Positions 1 to 8,315 are shown, counted from the first letter of the stretch. The stretch is 64,000 nucleotides of DNA from Exiguobacterium sp. s146 (GCF_018618415.1 NZ_JACSMA010000003.1:124001-188000); one strand, 5' to 3'. Made by a program: numbers and translations. Notes: generated from the sequence alone by a model not told the origin.

Positions 1-125
1 ACTTATATGTGATTACATTCACAATATACCATCCATGTTCATCTTTTCACATAGGTTAGGACAAGAGTTCACGTTTCGTTCATATGTGTGTCACAGGTCA
101 GTCACTTTTTGGAAATTGGTCAATT

Positions 126-152
126 ACAAAAGACGCCCACTTGGGGCGTCTT
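126..152 (-). terminator. Intrinsic terminator of the stress flavoprotein gene
   Basis: An 8-9 bp GC-rich stem (AAGACGCC paired with GGCGTCTT) lies just after the stop codon at 161. On the minus strand it is followed by TTTTG. The bases left of it (1-125) show no gene I can support. Confidence 0.75.
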
Positions 153-160
153 CATTTGAT

Positions 161-574
161 TTACAGGTTCACTTCTTGAGGCGGCTGCCCTTTTTTATTC
201 ATCACGCGCATCGATTGCGGCGCGATTTTTAAGATGACGAGTTTTGGATCGTCTGGACCGTCGAACCATCCTTCGAGTTTCTCGTTCCAGACTTTCTCTT
301 TCATCGATTCGTCATCGGATACCGTCGTCTCCCCCAAAATTTCGAGATACGTATCCCCGACGCCATCGCCGTCATAGCCGATCAAAATATGCGTATACGG
401 ATTGTTCTTCAGTTCATCGACTTTATCCGTGTCTTTCGATGTTGCCGTGTAGAGTGTCAGCTCATCATGGAAAAAAGTCATATAACGGCTGTGCGGCTTG
501 CCTTTATAGACCGTCGCCATCGTGCCCACGTTACTATGATCTAAAATCTGTCTTGCCGTTTGCATTGCATCCAT
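161..574 (-). CDS. General stress protein 26-like, pyridoxamine-phosphate-oxidase-fold flavoprotein
   Basis: 137 residues with the split-barrel FMN-binding fold of the PPOX/general stress protein 26 family. The N-terminus reads MDAMQTARQILDHSNVGTMA, followed by the strand pattern typical of this family (SRYMTFF, LTLYTATS, KVDELKNNP). These proteins are cytoplasmic and bind flavin or a related cofactor; the substrate is usually unknown. The ATG at 574 is chosen because AAGGAGGTTT stands directly upstream; an open frame further upstream has no ribosome-binding site. A sigma-B-like promoter lies about 40 bases upstream, which fits the family, since the Bacillus relative YdaG is a sigma-B general stress protein. 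The gene is monocistronic with its own terminator. Confidence 0.85.
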   Translation of the reverse strand: MDAMQTARQILDHSNVGTMATVYKGKPHSRYMTFFHDELTLYTATSKDTDKVDELKNNPYTHILIGYDGDGVGDTYLEILGETTVSDDESMKEKVWNEKLEGWFDGPDDPKLVILKIAPQSMRVMNKKGQPPQEVNL

Positions 575-611
575 TCTGAAAAACCTCCTTGTGATAGTCA
601 CTCGTATATTG

Positions 612-636
612 ATTCCCCTGGGACAAGTGATTAAAC
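612..636 (-). promoter_or_regulatory. Sigma-B-type promoter of the stress flavoprotein gene
   Basis: On the minus strand GTTTAA is followed by 13 bases and GGGAAT, matching the sigma-B consensus (GTTTAA, 12-15 bases, GGGTAT). Predicted transcription start is about 30 bases before the ATG. The same geometry recurs at 61644-61668 in front of a PfpI gene. Confidence 0.7.
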
Positions 637-648
637 ACGCGGACAACA

Positions 649-676
649 TAAAACCTGCTCGCCGAAGCGAGCAGGT
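649..676 (-). terminator. Intrinsic terminator of the cold-shock gene
   Basis: A 9 bp perfect stem CCTGCTCGC/GCGAGCAGG with a four-base loop, followed on the minus strand by TTTTATG. Confidence 0.8.
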
Positions 677-700
677 TATAAAATTCCTTAGAAAGGAAGA

Positions 701-901
701 TTAGATTTTTTCAACGTTAGAAGCTTGTGGTCCACGAGCTCCGTCAGTGATTTCGAAAGTTACTGCTTGGCCTTCTTCAAGTGTCTTGAAGCCGTCGCCT
801 TGGATTGCTGAGAAGTGTACGAATACGTCGTCTCCGCCTTCCATTTCGATGAAGCCGTAACCTTTTTCTGAGTTAAACCATTTTACTTTACCTGTGTTCA
901 T
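701..901 (-). CDS. Cold-shock protein, CspA family
   Basis: 66 residues, the standard length of the family: a single OB-fold cold-shock domain with both RNP motifs visible (KGYGFI at 14-19 and DVFVHF at 25-30), plus the N-terminal GKVKWFN. It binds single-stranded nucleic acid and acts as an RNA chaperone in the cytoplasm. The ATG at 901 follows TTCAGGAGGGTT; the longer frame upstream is not coding. A sigma-A promoter about 150 bases upstream gives a long leader, as is typical for cold-inducible csp mRNAs. Which paralogue it is cannot be told from sequence alone. Confidence 0.95.
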   Translation of the reverse strand: MNTGKVKWFNSEKGYGFIEMEGGDDVFVHFSAIQGDGFKTLEEGQAVTFEITDGARGPQASNVEKI

Positions 902-1055
902 AATGAACCCTCCTGAAATAAACGCTGTGCGTTCTAGTAGTGCCTTACTAGAAAAAACTGACCAAAAAAAAGCACAAACCTCTAGGATTATCTTAAACGA
1001 AAAATAATCCAAAGCGTTTTGTGAATTATGTTTCCAGCTATTCTTAATTAAGCAC
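902..1055 (-). promoter_or_regulatory. Long 5' leader of the cold-shock mRNA
   Basis: About 154 bases separate the predicted transcription start (near 1055) from the ribosome-binding site. No open frame with a ribosome-binding site is present. Leaders of this length in csp genes carry temperature-responsive structure; that role is inferred here by analogy. Confidence 0.5.
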
Positions 1056-1061
1056 ATATAG

Positions 1062-1090
1062 AATATACCATGGATAAATGCTTCTGTCTA
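1062..1090 (-). promoter_or_regulatory. Sigma-A promoter of the cold-shock gene
   Basis: Minus strand TAGACA (1090-1085), a 17-base spacer, then TATATT (1067-1062). Confidence 0.7.
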
Positions 1091-1167
1091 CTAAATACTT
1101 CGGTTTGCTAAAAATACTTCTAAAACGGGTACATCCAATTGTAGTGAACGCTAGGAGGATGAACCAT

Positions 1168-2766
1168 ATGACCACATTTATTGATCGTTCGAATATCGCT
1201 GCCACCATCGCCCACCACTCGAATTGGGCGCTCGGTGATCTGGTGACGGAAACACTTGATTGGCATGAGGCGACACGACTGGCCCGCTATCCTGATCAAG
1301 CGAAAACCTATCTCTCCCACTTGCCGATGACCGAACGTATCGTCCCGGTGACCAGCTCTTTACCATTAGAACAGGTCGATGGAATCGTGCGCCCGGTATG
1401 GATGCGCCGGCTCGACGCCGAGCACTTGAATTTGAGACAAGCGACACGCCAACATGTCGACGTCACCGATTACGGGGCCGTCGGGGATGGTTCGACCGAT
1501 TGCACGCTCGCGTTCCGGCTCGCCCTCCGGTCGAACCGCCACGTCCATGTCCCAGCTGGCGTGTATATCGTCCGGGGCATCCGGATGCCGTCGAACTGTG
1601 TGCTCGAAGGAGCCGGCCAACAGGAAACGATTATCAAGCTTTCGGACCGTGCCCCGAAACATCGCCGGCTGCTTCGAAACGCGACCCCGTTCGCCGGCAA
1701 TCATCATATCGAAGTCGCACATTTGACGCTCGACTGGAACGTGGAACGTCTCGGAGACGTCGATCGGACCGCGAGTGGCGATACAGCTTCGAGCGCATTG
1801 ACGTTCGCGCACGTCAAATTCGGCTGGATTCACCACGTGACCGCGAAAAATGCTGGACTGCATGCATTCGATATCACGTCTCCCCACTATCACTACTTGG
1901 GGGACGGGCTTCGCGCCAAAAAAGGGAGTCGGTACGTATGGCTCGACCATTGCGAAGCGACGAATTACGGCGACGATGGCATCACGACCCATCATAGCGA
2001 TGCCCTTTATATCACGAACTGTTACTGCCACCATCCGCACGGACGCACGCACGCCCATGGTTTCTCGAACTCGAATGGAATCGAGATCGATGACGGGTCG
2101 CGCCACGTCACGCTCGTCAATAATATGAGTGAAGGTTGTTTCGGAGGCGTCGAAGTGAAAGCGCACGGGACGTCTTCGGCCGCCCATGACGTCCATATCT
2201 TCGGACATTTTTCGTATCACGACAATCGGTCATTCAATTTCCGTCATATCAGCCATCACTTGGCCGACGATCCGCAGTCGAAGACGGCCCGTTTCCTGTC
2301 GGGCACGAACCTCGTGTCGATGGAGCCGGTCCGCTCGAAGCTATATACGAAATCTTCGGCACGCAGCCTCGTCGTGTCGGCGTATCAGGACGTGTTCATT
2401 CATGGATTCACGGCCATCGGCAATCCGGATTATGACTATCGCGCCAATCCAGCCCTTGCCATTCAATATAAATCGCGCAACGTCCGCCTGAAACGGATTG
2501 CGACGAGCGGATTCGCCTCAGGTCGGGCCGATATCGAGCTGTTCGGCGGTGACAACCGGACCGACCACGTCACGATTGAAGACGTCATCTGTCGCCACTC
2601 GGCTCCGGTCGCCTTGAAAATCGGTGGCCAGTTGACGAACGTTATACTCCAGCGCATCGAAGGCGAACAAAAAAGTGGAGATGTGCTCATCTCCACGAGT
2701 AGTCCAATCGAGGCTCACGATTTGTTCGCTTACGGATTCTCAGACCGTGTGCGCAACGACGTTTGA
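1168..2766 (+). CDS. Right-handed beta-helix protein, pectate lyase superfamily / GH28-related
   Basis: 532 residues. After about 95 residues of unrecognised N-terminus comes the signature of the pectate-lyase-superfamily domain (VDVTDYGAVGDGSTD, then HVHVPAGVYIV and NCVLEGAGQQETIIKL). Repeated helix rungs rich in His, Asp and Asn follow (YGDDGITTHHSD, SNGIEIDDGSRHVTLVNN). The family acts on polysaccharides, as lyases, polygalacturonase-like hydrolases or tailspikes; the substrate cannot be assigned. No signal peptide or membrane segment is visible, which is unusual for such an enzyme. AGGAGG at 1153-1158 selects the ATG at 1168 over the one at 1159. The last 37 bases overlap the convergent flavodoxin gene. 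Confidence 0.75.
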   Translation: MTTFIDRSNIAATIAHHSNWALGDLVTETLDWHEATRLARYPDQAKTYLSHLPMTERIVPVTSSLPLEQVDGIVRPVWMRRLDAEHLNLRQATRQHVDVTDYGAVGDGSTDCTLAFRLALRSNRHVHVPAGVYIVRGIRMPSNCVLEGAGQQETIIKLSDRAPKHRRLLRNATPFAGNHHIEVAHLTLDWNVERLGDVDRTASGDTASSALTFAHVKFGWIHHVTAKNAGLHAFDITSPHYHYLGDGLRAKKGSRYVWLDHCEATNYGDDGITTHHSDALYITNCYCHHPHGRTHAHGFSNSNGIEIDDGSRHVTLVNNMSEGCFGGVEVKAHGTSSAAHDVHIFGHFSYHDNRSFNFRHISHHLADDPQSKTARFLSGTNLVSMEPVRSKLYTKSSARSLVVSAYQDVFIHGFTAIGNPDYDYRANPALAIQYKSRNVRLKRIATSGFASGRADIELFGGDNRTDHVTIEDVICRHSAPVALKIGGQLTNVILQRIEGEQKSGDVLISTSSPIEAHDLFAYGFSDRVRNDV

Positions 2767-3236
2767 GCCACTTCGACGAGTTCGTCGAGCATCGCCTCGT
2801 CCAAATTGAGCGAACTCACCGTCTGTTTCGCCATCATGCGGACGATGGCCTTATCGAGAAAGCCCATCCGCTCGAAGTCATAGCCGTTGCCGACGACCTC
2901 GACGAAATAAGCGTGCTCGCGCAACACTTCTCGATACGCGTCCTCAAGCTCCCGTTGCCGTTCGGCCGCGGTCGGCGTCCCGGCACATAGATAGAGACCG
3001 AGCGGACGATTCAACAATTTCGCTTCATGAATATGAAGCCATGCCGTCATCTCATCTTGGATTTTCCCCATCCGGATCGAGCTGCCGACGATCACATGGT
3101 CAATCGTCGCCCAATCGACGTCCGGCTGTTCGACCACGTTTTGAATGTGGACCTTCCCTGGTAGCCGCTCGGCTAACAGATGGGCGACTTTCTCACTCGT
3201 CCCGTAACGGCTCGCGTATGCAATTAACGTATTCAT
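2730..3236 (-). CDS. Flavodoxin-domain protein, HemG-like
   Basis: 168 residues, a complete flavodoxin domain. The phosphate-binding loop is near the start (YASRYGTSEKVA, residues 7-18), the central strand is VIVGSSIRMGKI, and the third FMN region is GLYLCAGTPT. The length and GSSIRMGK motif resemble the flavodoxin-type protoporphyrinogen oxidase HemG and other menaquinone-linked flavodoxin-like proteins, but no haem genes are nearby, so the substrate is open. It starts at ATG 3236 after AAAGGGGG. Its 3' end overlaps the beta-helix gene on the other strand by 37 bases and no separate terminator is seen. Confidence 0.75.
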   Translation of the reverse strand: MNTLIAYASRYGTSEKVAHLLAERLPGKVHIQNVVEQPDVDWATIDHVIVGSSIRMGKIQDEMTAWLHIHEAKLLNRPLGLYLCAGTPTAAERQRELEDAYREVLREHAYFVEVVGNGYDFERMGFLDKAIVRMMAKQTVSSLNLDEAMLDELVEVAQTSLRTRSENP

Positions 3237-3306
3237 CGCGTTTCCCCCTTTCGGTCAGACTCTACTATCCCTATTCCCGAAACGGTTCACCTTTACTAAC
3301 GACAGA

Positions 3307-3337
3307 ACAAAAACTCGCCATGGAGGCGAGTTTTTTT
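3307..3337 (-). terminator. Terminator of the oligo-1,6-glucosidase gene
   Basis: Stem AAACTCGCC/GGCGAGTTT flanked by an A-run on the left and a T-run on the right, so it can work in both directions. It follows the stop codon at 3340 on the minus strand. Confidence 0.8.
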
Positions 3338-3339
3338 CG

Positions 3340-4989
3340 TCACACTTTATACACTTGTGCTTCGTACGGACGAAGCGTGAACGGCTCCACGGGCTCCATG
3401 TTGCCGATGACGCGTTCTGTCACGTCGAACGGAAGCTCACGTGTCACCGTCTCGTCCGAGAAGTTACAGAGTACGAGCCACGTCTCGCCTTCGAACGTAC
3501 GTGTGAAGGCGTATACCGCTTCATCGTCCGACAGTAACAGCTCATACTTCCCGTAAACGACAATCGGATGTTGTTTCCGGAGCTGAATCAATTGGCGATA
3601 GTAATGGAAGAGCGAGTCCGGGTCGCGTCTTGCCGCTTCCGCGTTCACGGTCACATAGTTCGGATTGACCCCGATCCATGGTGTGCCGGACGAGAAGCCG
3701 CCTTGCGCCTCGTCCGACCATTGGACCGGTGTCCGTGAGTTGTCGCGCCCACGTGCGTGGATGCCACGGAAAATCTCATCATGCGTCAACAAGCCGTTCG
3801 TCGTGTAATCCCGATACGCGTTGAGCGTCTCGATGTCACGATACTCATCGATCGAATCGAACGCCACGTTCGTCATCCCGAACTCTTCACCTTGATAGAT
3901 GTACGGCGTTCCTTTCAACATGTGGAGGAGCGTCGCCAACATCTTGCCAGAGACGACACGGTACTCGTCCGAGTCGTTCCCGAACCGTGAGATGGCTCGT
4001 GGTTGGTCATGGTTGCTCCAATAGAGGCTGTTCCAGCCATCTTCTTCGAGACCTTCCTGCCAGCGTGAGAAGATCGTCTTCAAATCCGTCAACTTCCAGT
4101 CCGTCGGGTTCCATTTGCCGAAACTGCCGTTGCCGACGTCGACGTGCTCGAAATGGAACACCATGTTCAACTCGTCACGGTCTGTCCCTGTATAGAGTTT
4201 CGCCTCGTCGACGCTGACGCCCGGCATCTCACCGACCGTGATCGTATCGTATTTTGACAAGACTTCGCGATTCATCTCCTGCATGAACTCATGGATGCGC
4301 GGTCCGTTGAAGAAAAACGGTGTGCCGTCCCCATAACCCGTCCCCCGCGTCGCGCCATCTGGATAGCTCGGATCTTTCGAGATCATGTTGATGACGTCCA
4401 TCCGGAAACCGTCGACCCCTTTATCGAGCCAGTACGTCATCAAATCATACACTTCGCGGCGCAACGTCTCCGACTCCCAGTTCAAATCCGGTTGCTTCTT
4501 GCTGAACAGATGCAAGTAGTATTCGTCCGTCGCCTCGTCGTATTGCCACGCACTGCCACCAAAGAACGCGCCCCAGTTCGTCGGTGGCTGACCGTTCTCG
4601 CCTTTTTTCCAAATGTAGTAGTCCCGATACGGACTGTCTTTCGAGGAACGTGATTCCATGAACCACTGGTGTTCGTCTGATGAATGGTTGACGACGAGAT
4701 CCATCATGATTTTGATGCCGTGACGATGCGCCTCTTCGAGCATCGCATCGAAATCATCCATCGTCCCGAACTCATCCATGATGGCCCGGTAATCGCGGAT
4801 ATCGTATCCGTTGTCGTCGTTCGGTGAATCGTACACCGGTGACAACCAGATGACATCGATTCCGAGTTCCGCCAAATACGACATTTTTTCAGTGATTCCC
4901 GGGATATCCCCAATCCCGTCACCGTTCGAGTCATTAAAGCTGCGCGGGTAAATTTGATAGACGACCGCTTCTTTCCACCATTGTTTCAT
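3340..4989 (-). CDS. malL: Oligo-1,6-glucosidase / alpha-glucosidase, GH13 subfamily 31
   Basis: 549 residues, the usual size. It hydrolyses terminal alpha-glucosidic bonds of isomalto-oligosaccharides or related sugars in the cytoplasm. Visible features: N-terminal WWKEAVVYQIYPRSF, the calcium loop NDSNGDGIGD (19-28), catalytic nucleophile Asp198 in GFRMDVIN, acid/base Glu254 in TVGEMPG and transition-state Asp328 in SNHDQPR. Valine directly after the nucleophile is the residue linked to alpha-1,6 preference in this subfamily; maltases carry another residue there. Start ATG 4989 follows AGGAGGATGAAAT. The divergent AraC-type gene is its likely regulator. Confidence 0.9.
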   Translation of the reverse strand: MKQWWKEAVVYQIYPRSFNDSNGDGIGDIPGITEKMSYLAELGIDVIWLSPVYDSPNDDNGYDIRDYRAIMDEFGTMDDFDAMLEEAHRHGIKIMMDLVVNHSSDEHQWFMESRSSKDSPYRDYYIWKKGENGQPPTNWGAFFGGSAWQYDEATDEYYLHLFSKKQPDLNWESETLRREVYDLMTYWLDKGVDGFRMDVINMISKDPSYPDGATRGTGYGDGTPFFFNGPRIHEFMQEMNREVLSKYDTITVGEMPGVSVDEAKLYTGTDRDELNMVFHFEHVDVGNGSFGKWNPTDWKLTDLKTIFSRWQEGLEEDGWNSLYWSNHDQPRAISRFGNDSDEYRVVSGKMLATLLHMLKGTPYIYQGEEFGMTNVAFDSIDEYRDIETLNAYRDYTTNGLLTHDEIFRGIHARGRDNSRTPVQWSDEAQGGFSSGTPWIGVNPNYVTVNAEAARRDPDSLFHYYRQLIQLRKQHPIVVYGKYELLLSDDEAVYAFTRTFEGETWLVLCNFSDETVTRELPFDVTERVIGNMEPVEPFTLRPYEAQVYKV

Positions 4990-5013
4990 ATTTCATCCTC
5001 CTCATACGTTCTG

Positions 5014-5063
5014 TCGATTTCATCGTACCGTCTTCACGAATCGATTTCTATCCATGATATAAT
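5014..5063. promoter_or_regulatory. Divergent control region of malL and the AraC-type gene
   Basis: TCGATTTC occurs twice as a direct repeat (5014-5021 and 5041-5048, 27 bases apart), a pattern AraC-family proteins use. A TATAAT at 5058-5063 faces the AraC gene. No good -35 is visible for either direction. Confidence 0.35.
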
Positions 5064-5103
5064 TAGCTTATGCACGATTTTGCTATTAAGAGAGGATGAT
5101 TGG

Positions 5104-5883
5104 ATGGAAGTCGGCTTTTGTGGCTATTCGTATCATACGACGACTTATACTTTTCCGTTCCCTAGCCGCTTAGAGACGTACTTGATTCGCTTGCAAACAG
5201 AAGGCACAGCGCGCATCGTCGTCAATGGGAAGACGTATACGGTGCGGCCCGGTGATTTATTGCTCGTCAAACCCGATGAGGCGTACGAACTGCATGTCGA
5301 CACTCCGGCGAGCGGGGACTATCATCTCTTCTGTAACGGTCCGACACTCGATGCCTGGTGGGCGGCGGCCGACCATTCCCGCATCACATCCATCTCAATC
5401 GACCCTCGCCTGTTGTCGCTTTGGCAACATATCACCGAAGAGGCGCGACGCCCGACGGCTGAACAAAGTCCGGTGCTGATCGAAACCCTGATTGAAGCTT
5501 TGCTCCTCATGCTCGACCGTTCCGTCCGAGAAGTCCAAACAAACAGGCGACCTCCAGTCGTGTCACGCATGATGCGTTATATAGAAGGAAACGTCACGAA
5601 CGACTTCAAAGTGGCAGACGTCGCCAACGCGGTCGGACTGAGTGTATCGCGGACCGTCCATCTATTCAAAGAAGTGACCGGGTTGACGGTTGTCGCCTAC
5701 GCCCAGTCGATTCGGCTCCAGCTCGCCGAAGAACAGATGCAGTATACACAACACTCGCTCGAACGGATCGCTGAGCTGTCCGGATTTCGCTCTTATCCAT
5801 ATTTTCATCGGATTTTTAAACGAAAATATGGCGTCGCACCAGGGGTTTATCGCACACTTCAACAAAAAAACGAAAAAAAATAA
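5104..5883 (+). CDS. AraC-family transcriptional regulator with N-terminal cupin domain
   Basis: 259 residues. An N-terminal sugar-sensing cupin (VNGKTYTVRPGDLLLVKPDEAYEL, roughly 40-65) is followed by two helix-turn-helix motifs (FKVADVANAVGLSVSRTVHLFKE and LERIAELSGFRSYPYFHRIFK). The C-terminal GVAPGVYR is typical of AraC proteins. It is divergent from malL with 114 bases between the starts, so regulation of that glucosidase is the simplest hypothesis. The ATG at 5104 is preceded by AGAGGAT at 8 bases. The gene ends in an A-rich stretch (5864-5889), so its exact C-terminus would be sensitive to sequencing error. Confidence 0.85.
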   Translation: MEVGFCGYSYHTTTYTFPFPSRLETYLIRLQTEGTARIVVNGKTYTVRPGDLLLVKPDEAYELHVDTPASGDYHLFCNGPTLDAWWAAADHSRITSISIDPRLLSLWQHITEEARRPTAEQSPVLIETLIEALLLMLDRSVREVQTNRRPPVVSRMMRYIEGNVTNDFKVADVANAVGLSVSRTVHLFKEVTGLTVVAYAQSIRLQLAEEQMQYTQHSLERIAELSGFRSYPYFHRIFKRKYGVAPGVYRTLQQKNEKK

Positions 5884-5964
5884 AAAAAGAGTGATCCATT
5901 TTTTGAACCGCTCCGTTAGATGGGTGTAAACAACGACAACCACTCAAAAAAGGAGCGATTACCC

Positions 5965-7305
5965 ATGAAGAAGAAAACAATGAACAAGATTGTAGCACCG
6001 GCACTCGCACTCGGCTTACTCGTACCCTTGAATGCACAGGCAGCGGATCACGCGCCAACAGCAAGCACACCAGCAGGTGACTTACGCGCCACGCTCGACC
6101 AATTGCTGTCTGAGCATTACGTCTTAGCTGTCACATCGATGATGAAAGCTTACGACGGAGCACCTGATGCCGAAGTTGCAATGAAGGCTCTCAATCAAAA
6201 CGCACTCGACATGACACCGGCGATCGCTTCGATTTATGGAGATGAAGGCGCAGCCCAGTTCGAAGAAATCTTCGCTGGTCACAACGATTACTCAGCTGAC
6301 TTCGTCGAAGCAGCTAAATCAGAAGATGAAGCACTTCGCGCAGACGCGGAAGCTGAAGTTGAGGAATTCGTCGATGAGTTCTCAACATTCCTTGATACAG
6401 CAACAGAAGGCAACTTACCAAAAGACGCTGCAGCTGACGTACTTGAGCTTCACGAAGACCAAGTCCTCTCAGTATTCGATGACTATGTCGAAGGTGACTA
6501 TGAGTCGGCATACATGACGTACCGTGAAGGATACAAGCTCATGTTCGATATCAGTAAAGCTCTCTCAGGCGCAATCGTCACACAGATGCCTGATAAGTTT
6601 GAAACTGCTGCTGACACACCAGCCGTCGAGCTTCGTTCAACATTGAACAGCCTTGCTGGTGAGCACTTCGCCCTCGCAGCGATCGGCATGCAAAAAGGTT
6701 ACGATCAAGCTGAAGATTACGACTACGTGAGCTGGGCTGAAGATCAGAACACACTCGACTTCAAAGCAGCAATCGGCTCAGTATACGGTGACGAAGGTGC
6801 GGCCCAATTCGAAAAAGTATGGAACGGGAACCACATCACAGCACAAGGTGACATCGTTGCCGCTACACTCGAAGGCGACGAAGCTAAAATTGAAGAAGCA
6901 CGCATGAAGCTCGACCAGTTCGCTGTCGATTTCAGCACATTCCTCGATGCAGCGACAGAAGGTAACTTGCCGCAAGAAGCTGGCCAAGAAGCCATCAAAC
7001 AACATGAGGCCCTCGTGCTTCAAACGTTCGATCAGTATGTAGCTGGTGACGCGGATGCAGCTTGGATGTCATTCCGTGAAGGATACGCGTTCATGTTCGG
7101 TGTTGGTGAGACACTCGGTAACGCGATCGTGACACAAATGCCTGACAAGTTCGCTGAAACAACAATGCCTGAAGAGATGCCTGAAACAGGTCTCGGCGGT
7201 GCACAAGAACAATCAATGAACACGCTCTACGCTGGCCTTGCTGTACTTGGCGGAATCTTACTCGCCTTCGTAACGCTTCGCAACCGTAAAGTGTCTGAAC
7301 AATAA
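5965..7305 (+). CDS. Cell-wall-anchored protein with duplicated helical domain (sortase substrate)
   Basis: 446 residues. A signal peptide (1-26, ending AQA) is followed by two copies of a roughly 175-residue acidic, helix-rich domain (about 38-212 and 219-396). Both copies share YGDEGAAQFE, STFLD.ATEGNLP, YREGY or FREGY, and AIVTQMPDKF. The C-terminus is a cell-wall sorting signal: MPETG (405-409), a hydrophobic segment (418-438) and a basic tail (RNRK). M replaces the usual L of LPXTG. The sortase gene begins 20 bases downstream, so the two form a matched pair. I do not recognise the repeated domain. The start at 5965 follows AAAGGAGCGATTACCC. Confidence 0.8.
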   Translation: MKKKTMNKIVAPALALGLLVPLNAQAADHAPTASTPAGDLRATLDQLLSEHYVLAVTSMMKAYDGAPDAEVAMKALNQNALDMTPAIASIYGDEGAAQFEEIFAGHNDYSADFVEAAKSEDEALRADAEAEVEEFVDEFSTFLDTATEGNLPKDAAADVLELHEDQVLSVFDDYVEGDYESAYMTYREGYKLMFDISKALSGAIVTQMPDKFETAADTPAVELRSTLNSLAGEHFALAAIGMQKGYDQAEDYDYVSWAEDQNTLDFKAAIGSVYGDEGAAQFEKVWNGNHITAQGDIVAATLEGDEAKIEEARMKLDQFAVDFSTFLDAATEGNLPQEAGQEAIKQHEALVLQTFDQYVAGDADAAWMSFREGYAFMFGVGETLGNAIVTQMPDKFAETTMPEEMPETGLGGAQEQSMNTLYAGLAVLGGILLAFVTLRNRKVSEQ

Positions 7306-7325
7306 TTCAATCAGGAGGGAGCCCC

Positions 7326-8222
7326 ATGAACAAGCGCCATTTGTTTCTGGCGCTCTCTCTCTTTTGTTTTGGCTTCTGGACGTGGACGAGCGCCCAAGAA
7401 TCGTCGTCACCACCTGTAGAAGAAAAACAAATAGAGGAGAGCCCAGATTTATCGGCTGAATTCTCACTTCTACAGGAAGAGGTGAAGAAGCTTCGATTAG
7501 CCGAGGAAGAGGAAAGTGCCAAGGCTGCGACACCCGTCCAACTTCAAATCCCAACCATTGATGTCGACACCGCGATCGAACAGGTCGGTGTCCTCGACAA
7601 TGGACAGATGGGCGTCCCAAAAGACGAGAACCAAGTCGGCTGGTTCGAGCCGGGCGTCAAGCCAGGCAGTAAAGGGAATGCCGTCATCGCCGGACACGTC
7701 GACAGCAAGACCGGCCCTGCCGTCTTCTATGAGCTCGATCAGCTGAAGACAGGCGATGACGTGACAATTATTGATGAGAATGGCAACACGTTGACGTTTC
7801 GTGTCACAAAAACAGAGAGTTACGATACGAAAAACGCACCGATCGAGGATATTTTCGGGGCCACGTCGAGTCGACATTTGAACTTGATCACGTGTTCCGG
7901 TACGTTCAGTGACGGCGGTTACGACGAGCGTTTCGTCGTCTATACCGAACTTGTCGCTACCGAGATCAATACCGAAGTCGAACTCGACGCACCGACGAGC
8001 GTCGAACTCCGCGGGAACTTATTGACGTGGCACGCCGTCCGTGACGACGCCGTCATCGGCTATCGCGTCTATGAGGTCGTCGACGGTGAAGCGACGCATA
8101 TCGAAAGTATCCCGTCGCACGCCCGGAAGAGCATCGAAGTCACGAACGAACAGGCCACTTATTACGTGACAGCCATCGATCAACTCGGGAACGAGTCGAG
8201 TCCTTCCGCACAGACGAAGTGA
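7326..8222 (+). CDS. Sortase (class F-like) with C-terminal fibronectin-III-like extension
   Basis: 298 residues. An N-terminal hydrophobic anchor (5-22) and an acidic linker with a short heptad-like stretch precede the sortase domain (about 70-210). The catalytic triad is visible: His124 (IAGHVDS), Cys190 (LITCSG) and Arg202 (DERFVVY). Residues 222-298 look like one fibronectin-III-type beta domain (ISYRVYE-like strand IGYRVYEVVDG, ATYYVTAIDQLGNES), an unusual addition to a sortase. The enzyme is a transpeptidase that links sorting-signal proteins to peptidoglycan. It starts 20 bases after the MPETG protein behind AGGAGGGAG and ends at a strong terminator, so the pair forms a two-gene operon. 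Confidence 0.85.
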   Translation: MNKRHLFLALSLFCFGFWTWTSAQESSSPPVEEKQIEESPDLSAEFSLLQEEVKKLRLAEEEESAKAATPVQLQIPTIDVDTAIEQVGVLDNGQMGVPKDENQVGWFEPGVKPGSKGNAVIAGHVDSKTGPAVFYELDQLKTGDDVTIIDENGNTLTFRVTKTESYDTKNAPIEDIFGATSSRHLNLITCSGTFSDGGYDERFVVYTELVATEINTEVELDAPTSVELRGNLLTWHAVRDDAVIGYRVYEVVDGEATHIESIPSHARKSIEVTNEQATYYVTAIDQLGNESSPSAQTK

Positions 8223-8227
8223 TGACC

Positions 8228-8262
8228 AAAGCACCCACAGACCGCCATCTGTGGGTGCTTTG
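8228..8262 (+). terminator. Terminator of the substrate-sortase operon
   Basis: 14 bp perfect stem AAAGCACCCACAGA/TCTGTGGGTGCTTT just after the sortase stop codon. Confidence 0.85.
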
Positions 8263-8278
8263 TATCTGATTTCGCCTT

Positions 8279-8312
8279 CAAAAAAAGCATCCCTCGATGA
8301 GGCATGCTTTTT
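8279..8312 (-). terminator. Terminator of the iron ABC transporter operon
   Basis: Stem AAAAGCAT/ATGCTTTT with an inner CCTC/GAGG pairing; the minus strand ends in a T-run. It is just after the stop codon at 8316. Confidence 0.75.
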
Positions 8313-8315
8313 CGT

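Noticed and set aside
1366-2220. Long open frame (284 codons) on the minus strand inside the beta-helix gene
   Set aside because: No ribosome-binding site and no recognisable domain; it is the shadow of a GC-rich coding gene whose own sequence has clear family motifs.
5864-5889. A-rich end of the AraC gene as a programmed frameshift site
   Set aside because: The gene already has full family length and there is no meaningful downstream frame to join.
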